From: Neiella holothuriorum
Lineage (GTDB): Bacteria > Pseudomonadota > Gammaproteobacteria > Enterobacterales > Neiellaceae
Length of the DNA: 64,000 nucleotides
Assembly (NCBI RefSeq): GCF_019457915.1
Contig: NZ_JAHZSS010000007.1
Span: forward strand, 1-64,000
Reading direction: 5' to 3'
Below are positions 1-9,754 of the stretch, piece by piece; position 1 is the first letter of the stretch, and each line of letters starts with the position of its first letter. A program made the translations under genes and the position numbers. The notes beneath the pieces are model-generated. The model was not told where the DNA came from, did not search any database, and was given only the letters and a program-made list of their open reading frames with translations.

Positions 1-88
1 GTGCGCTTTCTTATTGAAGAAATTCGCTTTTCCATCATAGGTCTCCAATGTGTAAACCTATTTCAGGACGGGACACTGTCTACCTCCT

Positions 89-117
89 AAAAAGCCACCT
101 CATCAGGTGGCTTTTTT
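89..117 (+). terminator. Rho-independent terminator of a gene left of the window
   Basis: The stem AAAAGCCACCT (90-100) pairs with AGGTGGCTTTT (105-115) around the loop CATC and is followed by a T run. It probably ends a plus-strand transcript entering from the left edge. The A-rich left arm would also let it work on the minus strand. Bases 1-88 show no gene that can be supported. Confidence 0.8.
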
Positions 118-267
118 GTTGGAACAACAACTGAGCGCTATTAAGCTGTTGTGCTAGGTTTTCTTTTCCGTATCTATGCCAAAGCTCTTAGCTTACCGAT
201 CCGCTAAACATCCCCCCTCAGCGACTCCCCCTTACATCCGCGGATCCCCTTACATCTCAACTCCTGC

Positions 268-352
268 GCATCCATGCGCCCGTGGCATACCGTCCATCCC
301 TAACATCGCCACTCCTCTGCATCCATGCGCCCGTGGCATACCGTCCATCCCT
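268..352. repeat. Two identical 34-base direct repeats with 51-base period
   Basis: A 34-base unit beginning GCATCCATGCGCCCG and ending CCGTCCATCCCT occurs at 268-301 and again at 319-352, separated by 17 bases. A shorter related duplication (CCCCTTACATC) lies just left, near 229-256. Two copies without conserved flanks do not make a CRISPR array. The setting, behind a gene terminator, suits an intergenic dispersed repeat. The rest of 118-356 shows nothing else. Confidence 0.75.
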
Positions 353-356
353 GGAC

Positions 357-386
357 ATAAAAAAAGCCGCTCAGTGAGCGGCTTAA
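357..386 (-). terminator. Terminator of the first TonB-dependent receptor
   Basis: The stem AAGCCGCT (364-371) pairs with AGCGGCTT (377-384). Read on the minus strand it is followed by a run of seven T, 26 bases past the stop codon of the receptor that ends at 411. Confidence 0.85.
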
Positions 387-410
387 CAAGGGAAGTACTA
401 CAGCAGATAA

Positions 411-3350
411 TTAGAAAGCGTAGCGAGCGCCTACTGCGTAGCGAGCATCGTTTTGTTGAGCGCGTAGCATTTGCTCTTCGTAACGACCGTGGATACGTAC
501 GTCTTCTTCCAGTACGTTGATACCTTCGAAGAATACCGACACATTGTCGTTAAACTCGTAGCTTACGCTGAGATCCAACTGACCATAATCTTCAGTGAAC
601 TGTGGTGCTGGACCACCCGACTCAGCTTGACCTGTGGCAGACAAGAAGTCATCACGCCAGTTGTAAGCTAAACGAGCTTGCAGACCATCTTTTTCGTAGA
701 ACACAGAGAAGTTGGCTGAATCGCTCAAGCCTGGCAGTGCAAACTGCTCTTCTGTGTTTTCAACGTCGTAGTCAGTATCACCGCTAGTGATGGTGGCATT
801 GGCAGAGAAACCGAAGCCGGTATCCCACAACCAGTGTTGCCATGCCAATTCCCAACCGTGAACGCGCAAGTCTTCAACGTTGTTTGGACGAGAAACGGCC
901 CACTCAATGACTGGGTCACCGTCAGATTGCTCGATAAAGCCATCAGCATTGCCGTAGCCTTCTTTGATCATCCAGCTAAAGATGTATTCATCACTGGCAA
1001 CTTCGCCTTCAGCTGCAGCGGCGGCACGAGCTAAGTCAGCACCTTCGCTGTAGTAAGGGTCGCGTAAGTTGTCGTACTCCAAGTATGACGTGGTGGTCAT
1101 GGTGAAGTTTTCTACGTCTTTGTTAAACCAACCCACAGACACATAGCTGGCGTCGCCATAGTAGTACTCAAGTGACAAGTCGAGGTTGTCTGAGCTGAAT
1201 GGTTCCAGTGATGGGTTACCGGCAAAACCAGTACGTGAGCCAACTTTTGGTTGGTTAGTCAGCGAAGTTGTCGCCTTCATGTCACCCAATGATGGACGAG
1301 TCAACGTTTTGCTCAAAGATACACGTGCAATCAAGTCATCTACGATTTCCAATTGCAAATCTAAGTTTGGCAAGAATTCGCTGTAATCAGCTTTTTCATT
1401 GGTATACGTGAAGTCATCAGATTTTTGCGTTAACCATTCGGTTGCCGTCATCCAGATGACCGACTCAGCTTCTTGTTGCAAGCTGCTGGCAGTAACATCT
1501 GTTTCTTCGTAGCGAGCACCTAAAGTAACCGAGAATGGCATTTCAGCAATCTCAGTTTCTGTATTGAACTGCAGGTAAACACTCTTAGTTTCTTCTTGAA
1601 TGGTGTGGTCATCTGACCAATCGCCAGGCACATACGATTGCTCATAGCGCTCTTCAGCTTTTGCCATTGCGGCAGTTTGATTGTAGGTGTAGTAGTAAGG
1701 AATGACCATGTCATTGCCGCCACCAGAGAAATCACCTAAGAAATCATTACCCAACATGACCAGCTCAAGATCATCTTCCCAAATACCTGTTTCAGAATAC
1801 CAACCGGCACTATATTGGGCGTAGCTTGAGAATGCGCGCGTTTCCATATCGGTGTAAGCCACACCAAAATCAATGCTATCAAGCACATCTGGAATATCTA
1901 CAAAGTAACTACCGCTCAACTGAACCTGAGTCACATCAGAATCATTTTTACCAGCTACAACACCGGTGAACAGTGATGCATAGTGCTCTGGCAACATGTG
2001 AATGTCGCTGTTTGGCGTTTCTTCGGTAAAGTTTGCTGACAACAGTGGAATTTCAGTGCTGCGGGCATCATAAGTTTTATCGGAAACGTTCAGTGCACCT
2101 AAGATGAAGAAGGTGCTGCTAGCGCCGTCATCGGTACCTTCAGAAACAGCATTTGAATCGTGAGCGTCAAGCTCAAGCTCAAGGTTGTCTGTTACTTGCC
2201 ACGCAATATTCAAACCGAGCGACTTGTTCTCGTTCTCAGTTGAACCCTGAGTCATGGTGCCAGAGTAGTCACCACCAACTTCAGTTGCGTAATCAAAAGT
2301 ACCATTCTCATTGACGTGGGCATTGGTGATGTTACCCAAACCTGAGAACCATAGGCCCCAGCTATCTACGTGAGATTCGTCTTCTAATTTGGAGTAGGTG
2401 TAGTCAACGGTAACTTCCATATCGTCCATTGGCGCCCACTGAGCTACCAATTGAGCATTGATACGTTCACGTTCTACATCAGTTGAACCAAAACCAACGT
2501 TACGAGCATAAAAGTAGTTGCCGTATGGGTTTTCGTTATTGTCGTCCAGCGTAGCAAAGCCACTTTCAACGTTGCTCATCAACGTTTGGAATTCTGAACT
2601 TTCTTCATTGAACTGACGCCAGCCATCAATGGTCGCAGCAGTAATTGTAGTGTGACGTTTCTTATAAGAAGCCGTCAGACCCAAACCAAAAGTCTTGTCC
2701 ATGAAGGTGTCGCTAACGATGGCTGATAATTCTGGCGTGATGTTATCGCCATCGCCATCAACGCTATTGTCAACACTGGTGTCGTGGTGGGCTTTACCGC
2801 TAAATGTTGCAACAAGACCGTCGGCATCAAATGGGCGTGACGTGCGAATGTTAATGGTAGAGCCGATACCACCTGAAGACAGATCTGCTTTACCTGTTTT
2901 CGCAACTTCAATACCACTTACACTTTCAGAGGCGATGTTTGCAAAATCAAACGAGCGAGTTGAGGTGCCGCTAACCTGAGCGGTTGGCATGATGCGGTCA
3001 TTAAAGAGCACCAGGTTATATTCTGGACCAAAACCACGTACGGTGACTTTACTACCTTCACCGTTTTGGCGGTCAATCGATACACCGGTAATACGCTGCA
3101 GTGATTCCGCTAAGTTAGAATCTGGGAACTTACCAATATCTTCAGCTGAAATGGCGTCAACCACACCAGCAGAAGTACGTTTTAAATCCATAGCCTTGGC
3201 TTGCGAGCTACGAATACCGGTTACTTGAATAACTTCGGTGTCATCAGCTGGTACTTCTTCAGCAGCCTGCACAGGAAAGAGTGCGGCGGCGCCGAGCACC
3301 AAAGACAAGCTAGTGGCGAGCTTGGTTTTAGTAAAAATTGTGTGTTTCAT
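411..3350 (-). CDS. TonB-dependent receptor, carbohydrate (Xanthomonas/Caulobacter) type, paralog 1
   Basis: This 979-aa outer-membrane receptor probably imports an oligosaccharide using TonB energy. Residues 1-30 form a signal peptide. A candidate TonB box (EVIQV) lies near residues 39-43, followed by a plug domain (about 55-170) with AEDIGKFPDSNLAESLQRIT and VRGFGPEYN, then a long beta-barrel ending in the terminal Phe of barrel proteins. The plug signature matches the large TonB-Xanth-Caul family, often tied to glycan uptake. A GGAG ribosome site precedes the ATG. Two closely related genes are at 4001-6931 and 40921-43860. A LacI-type palindrome at 3480-3491 suggests sugar-responsive control. 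The substrate cannot be read from sequence. Confidence 0.93.
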   Translation of the reverse strand: MKHTIFTKTKLATSLSLVLGAAALFPVQAAEEVPADDTEVIQVTGIRSSQAKAMDLKRTSAGVVDAISAEDIGKFPDSNLAESLQRITGVSIDRQNGEGSKVTVRGFGPEYNLVLFNDRIMPTAQVSGTSTRSFDFANIASESVSGIEVAKTGKADLSSGGIGSTINIRTSRPFDADGLVATFSGKAHHDTSVDNSVDGDGDNITPELSAIVSDTFMDKTFGLGLTASYKKRHTTITAATIDGWRQFNEESSEFQTLMSNVESGFATLDDNNENPYGNYFYARNVGFGSTDVERERINAQLVAQWAPMDDMEVTVDYTYSKLEDESHVDSWGLWFSGLGNITNAHVNENGTFDYATEVGGDYSGTMTQGSTENENKSLGLNIAWQVTDNLELELDAHDSNAVSEGTDDGASSTFFILGALNVSDKTYDARSTEIPLLSANFTEETPNSDIHMLPEHYASLFTGVVAGKNDSDVTQVQLSGSYFVDIPDVLDSIDFGVAYTDMETRAFSSYAQYSAGWYSETGIWEDDLELVMLGNDFLGDFSGGGNDMVIPYYYTYNQTAAMAKAEERYEQSYVPGDWSDDHTIQEETKSVYLQFNTETEIAEMPFSVTLGARYEETDVTASSLQQEAESVIWMTATEWLTQKSDDFTYTNEKADYSEFLPNLDLQLEIVDDLIARVSLSKTLTRPSLGDMKATTSLTNQPKVGSRTGFAGNPSLEPFSSDNLDLSLEYYYGDASYVSVGWFNKDVENFTMTTTSYLEYDNLRDPYYSEGADLARAAAAAEGEVASDEYIFSWMIKEGYGNADGFIEQSDGDPVIEWAVSRPNNVEDLRVHGWELAWQHWLWDTGFGFSANATITSGDTDYDVENTEEQFALPGLSDSANFSVFYEKDGLQARLAYNWRDDFLSATGQAESGGPAPQFTEDYGQLDLSVSYEFNDNVSVFFEGINVLEEDVRIHGRYEEQMLRAQQNDARYAVGARYAF

Positions 3351-3479
3351 GAACGATCTCCGTAATACATTTATTTATTCATGACTGAGCAGAGAAATCT
3401 CACTCATGTGTTTTATAACGGGCTAAAAATCCTACTCCCCATGCCAACGCCCAAATTCAAGACTAATTAACCGACTCAA

Positions 3480-3491
3480 GTAAGCGCTTTC
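3480..3491. promoter_or_regulatory. LacI-family-type operator upstream of receptor 1
   Basis: GTAAGCGCTTTC is a near-perfect palindrome centred on CG, as in LacI-family operators. It is centred about 135 bases upstream of the receptor start codon. In gene orientation it reads TGAAAGCGCTTACTTG, and the same core plus CTTG recurs upstream of the other two receptor paralogs. The regulator gene is not in this window. Confidence 0.7.
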
Positions 3492-3804
3492 ATGATGATG
3501 TAAGTCTAATGCCGTAAAACCACACAAATCAACGTACAAACACCTTTCGAGATCACAGAAACAACAAAGACAAAACAAAGTTAAAATAATCTAGTTACAG
3601 CACTGCGCCAGCGAATTAACACAAACAACAAAAATGAATCAAAACACATTAAAACAATAACTTAAACTCGAACAAGCCCACATCATAAAACACCTTCGCT
3701 GATAATCACGAAGGCAAAACTTGTTAAATAGCAGTGCTAATGTGATCTAGAACACTAAATTTTGTTAGATAAATGAGAGCTAGATCGCTACATGAAAACC
3801 AAGT

Positions 3805-3816
3805 GTAAGCGCTTAC
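3805..3816. promoter_or_regulatory. Second LacI-family-type palindrome, distal
   Basis: GTAAGCGCTTAC is a perfect 12-base palindrome in the 650-base gap between receptors 1 and 2. It lies 325 bases (centre to centre) upstream of the proximal site at 3480-3491 and is also followed by CTTGG in the receptor 1 orientation. It could be an auxiliary operator for looping. The remainder of 3351-3943 is AT-rich promoter-like DNA, with only a small CCTTCG/CGAAGG inverted repeat at 3693-3714. Confidence 0.6.
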
Positions 3817-3943
3817 CCGAGGCTCATTTGAGCTTGTTAGCTTCGATACCAACACACTAGCAATTAGCGATATCGCTTTAACTAACTCCAGAGATTGACG
3901 ATCACGTCACGCAACTTGTTAGGCTGGCATGACTTTATCGGCA

Positions 3944-3972
3944 ATAAAAAAGGCCACTGTTACCAGTGGCCA
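3944..3972 (-). terminator. Terminator of the second TonB-dependent receptor
   Basis: GGCCACTG (3952-3959) pairs with CAGTGGCC (3964-3971) around TTAC. On the minus strand it is followed by a T run, about 30 bases beyond the stop codon at 4001. Confidence 0.85.
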
Positions 3973-4000
3973 AATAACGGAGTAGCGTTATAAAACGCGG

Positions 4001-6931
4001 TTAGAAAGTATATCGAGCGCCTACGGCGTAACGAGCACTCGATTCCTCTGCAAGTAGCATTTGCTCTTTGTAACGTCCATGAATACGACGCTCTTCTTCA
4101 AGAATGTTAATGCCTTCAGCAAATACGGTTAGTTCTTTGGTTACGTCATAGCTGACGCTGAAATCCCATTGACCGTAAGACTCAGTAAACTGAGGCGCTG
4201 GGCCACCAGCTTCGTCCTGACCAGTTGATGACAAGAAATCATCGCGCCAGTTATAAGCAATACGTGCTTGCAAGCCGTCCTTATCATAGAAGGCTGCGAA
4301 GTTTGCTGAATCACTTAAACCAGGTAGCGCGAACTGCTCATCGGTTCGTTCAACATCGTATTCGGTATCCCCTGTCACCAAGGTTGCGTTTGCCGACATA
4401 CCAAAGCCGGTGTCCCAGAACCAATGCTGTGCTGCAATTTCCCAACCGTGGATGTTCAAATCTTCCACATTGTTAGGCTGGCTGATTTGCCATGAAATCA
4501 CTGGATCATCGGCCGACTGTGGCACGCGGTTATCTGCATCGCCATAGCCATTGTCGACTAACCAACCATGAACGGCTTCATCACTTGGCACACCGCCTTC
4601 GGCTGTGATTTCACTGCGAGCTTGTTCTGCCGCAGGGCCAATGTATGGGTCGCGCAGGTGATCAAACTCTTGTTCAACAATGGTATTCATTAAGAAGTTT
4701 TCTACTTCTTTGTTAAACCAGCCAGCAGATACGTAACTCGCTTCGCCGTAATAATACTCAACGGAGAAATCGAGGTTGTCGGAGCTATAAGGTTTTAACG
4801 CTGGGTTACCCGCAAAGCCAGAGCGGCCACCTACTTTTGGCGTAGCAGTCAACGCCGTGGTTGCGCGCATAGATCCTAACGTCGAGCGTGTGATCGTGTT
4901 GCTGTAACTAAAGCGAACTTTCAGATCTTCGATGACTTCGAGATCGATATCTAAGCTAGGTAAAAACTCTTTGTAATCATGAGTTTCATTGCTGTAGGTC
5001 GACGTATCCGAGAACTCGGTGATCCATTCGGTAGGGTTTAACCAAACCACACGCTCAGCATCTTGCTGTAAGCTTTTTGCCGTAACATCGGTTTGTTCAT
5101 AGCGAATACCCGCCAACACGTTAAGCGGCATTTCATTAAATTCGCTTTCGAAGTTGAACTGCACGTATGCCGACTTGGTTTCTTCTTCAATGTTGTGATC
5201 ATCGGTAAATGGAATCGCTTCATACGCAACGTCATAAAGCTCTTCAGCGCGCGCCATCGCTTCATCTTGATCGTAGGTGTAATAATATGGAATCAACATA
5301 TCACTACCACCACCCGAGAAGTCGCTCAGGAAGTTATTGCCCAAGCCAACATAAGTCATGTAGTCGGCCCACTCCCCTTTGTTGCCATACCAGCCAGCGT
5401 TAATTGGCCCGGTATAACTGCCACCCGCATGGGTTTCCATATTCAAATAAGCAACGCCAAAGTCGATGGAGCCTAGCGAGTCATTGCTGTCATTCATCCA
5501 AGTTCCGCTGAACTGAACCTGAGTCACATCAGTTTCGTTCTTTCCGGCCCGAACACCGGCAAACAATGTCGCATAATCTTCAGGCTGCATGTGAGGCTCA
5601 CCGGCAGGATTCAGATCTACATAGTTAGCGCCCAGTAATGGAATGTCGGTATTGCGCGCGTCATATGTTTTGTCGGCAATGTTCAACGCTCCGGCAATAA
5701 AGAATTTGTTATCGGCACTATCACCCAGCGTACCTTCAGCTGTCGCTTCTGAGTCGTGAGCATCAAGGCGAAGCTCAAGCAGATCATTCACCAACCAAAC
5801 GATATTCAAGCCAAGGGATTTGTTTTCATTCTCGGAGCCGTTTTGGTTCATGGTGCCAGAATAGTCACCACCAACTTCAGTGGCGTAAACGAAGGTGCCG
5901 TTTTCATCAACTTCGGCAGCAGTCAGGTTGCCCATACCGGAGAACCATAGGCCGAACGTATCAACTTCACTTTCATCTTCTAGCTTGGAGTAGGTGTAAT
6001 CAACCGTCACTTCGATGTCATCGGTTGGCGCATACTGCACAACGAGTTGTCCATTCACCCGTTCGCGCTCAGCATTGATAATGCCCCACCCCATGTTACG
6101 GGCATAAAAATAGTTACCATATGGATTTTGGTTGTTATCAACTAAATCAACGGTACCTGCGTCGGCACGCGCCTTCAGATCAATGACATCTTGCGATTCA
6201 TCGTCAAATTGACGCCAACCACTGATCGTGGCCTGTTTGGTTGTGCTATCACGCTTAACATAAGAGCCAGAGAAGCCAACACCCAGCTTGCCATCCATAA
6301 AGGTGTTGCTGATCAGGCCGGAGATTTCCGGCGTGTAATCATCGCCGTCTTCAACACCTGTATCGTGATGGACTTTGGCACCGACTGTGGCAACCAGACC
6401 ATCATTATCAAATGGGCGAGCGGTTTGAATGTTAATAGTGGCGCCAATACCACCAGAAGACACATCTGCCTTACCCGTTTTAAAAACTTCTACACCACTA
6501 ACGCTGTCTGATGACAGGTTGGCAAATTCAAACGATCGCGTGGACTCACCAGAGACCTGAGCCGTTGGCATGACACGGTTGTTCAGTAAAACCAAGTTAA
6601 AGTCGGGACCAAAACCACGAACCGTTACCTTACTTCCTTCACCATTAACTCGGTCGATGGAAACACCGGTAATTCGTTGCAATGACTCGGCTAAGTTAGT
6701 ATCTGGAAACTTACCGATATCCTCTGCTGAAATGGCATCAACGACACCAGCTGAGGTGCGTTTAACATCCATAGCTTTCGCTTGAGAACTGCGAATACCA
6801 GTGACTTGAATAACTTCAGTTTCATCTGCAGGGGCTTCTTCAGCCGCTTGCAGAGGGAAAAATGTTGCTACGCCTAAAACCAAGGATAAGCTGGTGGCCA
6901 ACTTGGTCTTTGTAAACATAGTGTGTTGCAT
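4001..6931 (-). CDS. TonB-dependent receptor, carbohydrate type, paralog 2
   Basis: A 976-aa paralog of the receptor at 411-3350 with the same order: signal peptide (1-30), candidate TonB box EVIQV, a plug with VTGIRSSQAKAMDVKRTSAG and VRGFGPDFN, a barrel, and terminal Phe. It shares long stretches with paralogs 1 and 3 but is the most divergent of the three, for instance in the barrel segments around residues 230-260 and 430-560, which may alter substrate choice. It has its own terminator, promoter region and LacI-type operator (7074-7085), so it is probably transcribed alone and co-regulated with the others. The glycan substrate is inferred from family and operator only. Confidence 0.93.
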   Translation of the reverse strand: MQHTMFTKTKLATSLSLVLGVATFFPLQAAEEAPADETEVIQVTGIRSSQAKAMDVKRTSAGVVDAISAEDIGKFPDTNLAESLQRITGVSIDRVNGEGSKVTVRGFGPDFNLVLLNNRVMPTAQVSGESTRSFEFANLSSDSVSGVEVFKTGKADVSSGGIGATINIQTARPFDNDGLVATVGAKVHHDTGVEDGDDYTPEISGLISNTFMDGKLGVGFSGSYVKRDSTTKQATISGWRQFDDESQDVIDLKARADAGTVDLVDNNQNPYGNYFYARNMGWGIINAERERVNGQLVVQYAPTDDIEVTVDYTYSKLEDESEVDTFGLWFSGMGNLTAAEVDENGTFVYATEVGGDYSGTMNQNGSENENKSLGLNIVWLVNDLLELRLDAHDSEATAEGTLGDSADNKFFIAGALNIADKTYDARNTDIPLLGANYVDLNPAGEPHMQPEDYATLFAGVRAGKNETDVTQVQFSGTWMNDSNDSLGSIDFGVAYLNMETHAGGSYTGPINAGWYGNKGEWADYMTYVGLGNNFLSDFSGGGSDMLIPYYYTYDQDEAMARAEELYDVAYEAIPFTDDHNIEEETKSAYVQFNFESEFNEMPLNVLAGIRYEQTDVTAKSLQQDAERVVWLNPTEWITEFSDTSTYSNETHDYKEFLPSLDIDLEVIEDLKVRFSYSNTITRSTLGSMRATTALTATPKVGGRSGFAGNPALKPYSSDNLDFSVEYYYGEASYVSAGWFNKEVENFLMNTIVEQEFDHLRDPYIGPAAEQARSEITAEGGVPSDEAVHGWLVDNGYGDADNRVPQSADDPVISWQISQPNNVEDLNIHGWEIAAQHWFWDTGFGMSANATLVTGDTEYDVERTDEQFALPGLSDSANFAAFYDKDGLQARIAYNWRDDFLSSTGQDEAGGPAPQFTESYGQWDFSVSYDVTKELTVFAEGINILEEERRIHGRYKEQMLLAEESSARYAVGARYTF

Positions 6932-7073
6932 TGACGTGCTCCGTATTATTTATGTAGTCGCGCAGCCTTGCTTAAATGAGCGGCTGAGCGCTTGAACGGT
7001 TTTATTTAAGTGTCACTTCAATGAAAACCCTCCCCCTACCACGTTGCCATCCAATAGCAACGAGACAGCCCAA

Positions 7074-7085
7074 GAAAGCGCTTTC
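7074..7085. promoter_or_regulatory. LacI-family-type operator upstream of receptor 2
   Basis: GAAAGCGCTTTC is a perfect palindrome centred about 148 bases upstream of the receptor 2 start. In gene orientation it reads TGAAAGCGCTTTCTTGGG, matching the sites of paralogs 1 and 3. The rest of 6932-7649 has no gene. It is AT-rich and holds one further 18-base palindrome at 7456-7473 and the promoter of the rightward patatin gene. Confidence 0.7.
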
Positions 7086-7649
7086 ACAGAGCGCAGTCTA
7101 GAGCCAAAAACATCAGCCTATCAATACGCTAACCCTCTGCTGGATCACAGATTTAACAAAGTTAAAATAATTCAATAACATGTGATTCGGAGCACGTAAC
7201 CCAAAACGGATTATGCAGAAAACGTGGAGAAACAATGCAATCAGACATGATTCTAACTAACTGTATTTAATGCACTTATGCTCGCAACACCATTAGTGAA
7301 TGCACATTTACATGTGGATTTACAATGACGTAAAATTACAACATATAGAGGGATTAATGCCCCCTAAAGCACAACTTTCCGGCAGCGACGATCAAAAAAT
7401 TACATCGTAAAAACCATTCATGTAAGGGCTTTCTTTTGAGGTGTTTTTCATTGCCAATGAAAATATTTTCATTATTCGTGTAACTAGTTAGATTCATCAC
7501 GCTTCGAGGGGGTTAGTTAGGCTCAGATTCGACCTAAATCAACAATGCGTCATTTCGTTGGGATCAATGCTTCATCATCGACCATACTTGTAGCACGTTC
7601 GAAATACCTTCAAGCAATAATTTGATTAACTTGGATTTTTTTATAACTT

Positions 7650-8804
7650 ATGCGTTTTAGGAAAACCACATCGCCACAACAGCCGCTCGCTCAATCAGCC
7701 CTTGTATTGACCGGTGGTGGTGCCCGAGCCGCTTACCAGGTCGGTGTTGTTAAGGCGATCTCGGAATGGTTTCCGCGTAATAAAGGTATTCCCTTTGACA
7801 TCATCAGTGGCACATCCGCCGGAGCCATCAACGGAACAGCCCTAGCCTGCTATGCCGCTAATTTCCGTTTAGGGGTAAAAAAAATAGAGTGGGTTTGGCG
7901 TCATTTTGAAACGAATAAGGTGTATCAATCTAACCTTTTGCGGATCTGTCAGCAGTTGGCCATCAATCTGCTGCCAAGCCGTTTGACCAATGCATCGCAA
8001 CTGCCACTAGCCATTCTCGACAACAGCCCGCTGCAGCAACTGTTAGCCAGTCTCTTGGACTTGAGCCGGATAGAACGAAATATTGACCGAGGGTTTATCA
8101 AAGCGATGTCGGTTAGTGCATCGAGTTATGCGACGGGCAATTCCGTTTGTTTTTTCCAAGCAGAGCCAGAAATCAGTGATTGGTATCGCGTCAGGAGACG
8201 CGGCATAAGAACTAAAATAGGTTTTGAGCATTTGATGGCGTCCAGCGCACTGCCGATGGTCTTCCCCGCTAGCCGAATTGGCAAACGTTTTTACGGTGAC
8301 GGCTCAATACACCAATTGGCGCCACTGAGCCCAGCCATTCATTTAGGCGCACGGCGGATCTTGGTCATTGGCACCAGCGATTTACCTGCAGCGCCACCAG
8401 AGCGTATGCTCGCGCCACCTTCTGCGGCGGATATTGCAGGTCATTTGCTAGACACCATCTTTAGCGACAGTTTAAGAGCCGATTTGGAGCGGCTTCAGCG
8501 CATCAACAATACCTTGGCGTTATTGTCCAAAGGTGAGCAGCAAAAAATTGACTTGTACCCGATTCAAACCCATGTCATAAATCCGACAGAAGATTTAAAG
8601 CACCTGGCTTCCCCGCACTATCACCGGCTGCCGCGCTCAGTTCGTGGTTTGTTGAAATTAATGGGGGTTAATCCTGCAGCCAATACCGCCCTACTCAGTT
8701 ACTTGTTGTTTGAAAAGGAATATTGTCAGGAGCTAATCGACTTAGGGTATCGCGACTGTATGCAGCAAAAAGAAGCTATCCTTCAATTTCTTCTAGCCAG
8801 CTAA
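7650..8804 (+). CDS. Patatin-like phospholipase
   Basis: This 384-aa protein is a predicted serine acyl hydrolase of the patatin/RssA family. The glycine-rich oxyanion loop LTGGGARAAYQVG lies at residues 20-32. The nucleophile elbow GTSAG (Ser56) follows, and the Asp of the catalytic dyad is in FYGDGS near residue 217. It has no clear signal peptide. Family members release fatty acids from phospholipids, but the substrate here is unknown. A diguanylate cyclase follows 68 bases downstream in the same direction, so the two may share a transcript. The start codon has no strong ribosome site. Confidence 0.88.
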   Translation: MRFRKTTSPQQPLAQSALVLTGGGARAAYQVGVVKAISEWFPRNKGIPFDIISGTSAGAINGTALACYAANFRLGVKKIEWVWRHFETNKVYQSNLLRICQQLAINLLPSRLTNASQLPLAILDNSPLQQLLASLLDLSRIERNIDRGFIKAMSVSASSYATGNSVCFFQAEPEISDWYRVRRRGIRTKIGFEHLMASSALPMVFPASRIGKRFYGDGSIHQLAPLSPAIHLGARRILVIGTSDLPAAPPERMLAPPSAADIAGHLLDTIFSDSLRADLERLQRINNTLALLSKGEQQKIDLYPIQTHVINPTEDLKHLASPHYHRLPRSVRGLLKLMGVNPAANTALLSYLLFEKEYCQELIDLGYRDCMQQKEAILQFLLAS

Positions 8805-8872
8805 CCACCTTGGCATAACATCTGCTTTATCCAGTTTATTGTGACAACTTTACGTCGGAGTGAGCCCGTATT

Positions 8873-9754
8873 ATGGATACCATGCAGATGTCTTCATCAG
8901 CGTTCGATGCCAACATGGACCAGGCGCGCGCCCCTGTTTTTAGCGTGTACTACAATGAGCGACCTTCGTCGCTATTGAGTATTCTGCAAACAGAAATTGA
9001 GCTAAAACCACTATTACGATTGTACTTAGAGCAAGCTCGTCAACGAGTCAGTCTCGACGGCATCAGTTTGTTCTGGAATAACCAACAATTCCACGTTGGC
9101 GATACCTCTAGCAGCTATCGCCTAACGGTTGAGTGGACCATTGACGATCACGAGCCAGTTAAACTGGCCTATAGCAGCCGTCATTCGTTTAGCAATCATA
9201 AACACCAGCAATTGGATTGGTTGCAGCGTCAATTGCACTTCCCGCTGCGCAATGCGTTACGTTATGAAAGCATGCGTCAGCAGGCTCGTACCGATCACTT
9301 AACGAACCTCGGCAATCGTGCCTCTTTTGATGATCATGCTTGCCGCTACCTGTCGCAGGCTCGCCGCAGCCGGCAACATCTTGCCATTGTGTTGCTCGAT
9401 TTAGACCGCTTTAAACAAGTGAATGATGATTATGGTCACTTGATGGGTGATCGAGTACTGCAAGCTGCCGCAGAATGCCTGCAAGAAGCCATTCGCGGCT
9501 CTGACATCGCATTTCGCTTTGGTGGCGATGAGTATGCAGCATTACTGGTAGATTGCAGCGAAGAAGCTTGTATGCTGGTTCAGAAACGAATTTTGGAGCA
9601 CTTCCAGCAACACCCGTTACTGAAGAAGCTCGGCGTAGGTGTTAGTGTTGGCGCCGCATTAAGCTCACCAGCTGATAACATCGAGAGTTGGTTAGCCCGA
9701 GCTGATGAAGCCATGTACGCCATGAAACGTAACGACGCGTCGCTATCAGCTTAG
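8873..9754 (+). CDS. GGDEF-domain diguanylate cyclase
   Basis: This 293-aa protein makes cyclic di-GMP from two GTP. The C-terminal GGDEF domain (about 135-290) carries DHLTNLGNRASFDDH at its start and the intact active site RFGGDEYAAL near residue 216. RGSD lies five residues before GGDEY and fits the RxxD inhibitory I-site, suggesting product feedback. The N-terminal 130 residues are an unassigned, probably cytosolic sensory region without membrane segments. A GGAG ribosome site supports the ATG. Its end overlaps the convergent tilS gene by 9 bases. Confidence 0.92.
   Translation: MDTMQMSSSAFDANMDQARAPVFSVYYNERPSSLLSILQTEIELKPLLRLYLEQARQRVSLDGISLFWNNQQFHVGDTSSSYRLTVEWTIDDHEPVKLAYSSRHSFSNHKHQQLDWLQRQLHFPLRNALRYESMRQQARTDHLTNLGNRASFDDHACRYLSQARRSRQHLAIVLLDLDRFKQVNDDYGHLMGDRVLQAAAECLQEAIRGSDIAFRFGGDEYAALLVDCSEEACMLVQKRILEHFQQHPLLKKLGVGVSVGAALSSPADNIESWLARADEAMYAMKRNDASLSA

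Noticed and set aside
268-352. Possible CRISPR array
   Set aside because: Only two repeat copies, a 17-base spacer and no cas genes.
176-520. Plus-strand open frame of 114 codons
   Set aside because: It runs through the 34-base repeats and the receptor 1 terminator and into the antisense of the receptor. It has a Pro/His-rich repetitive translation and no ribosome site.
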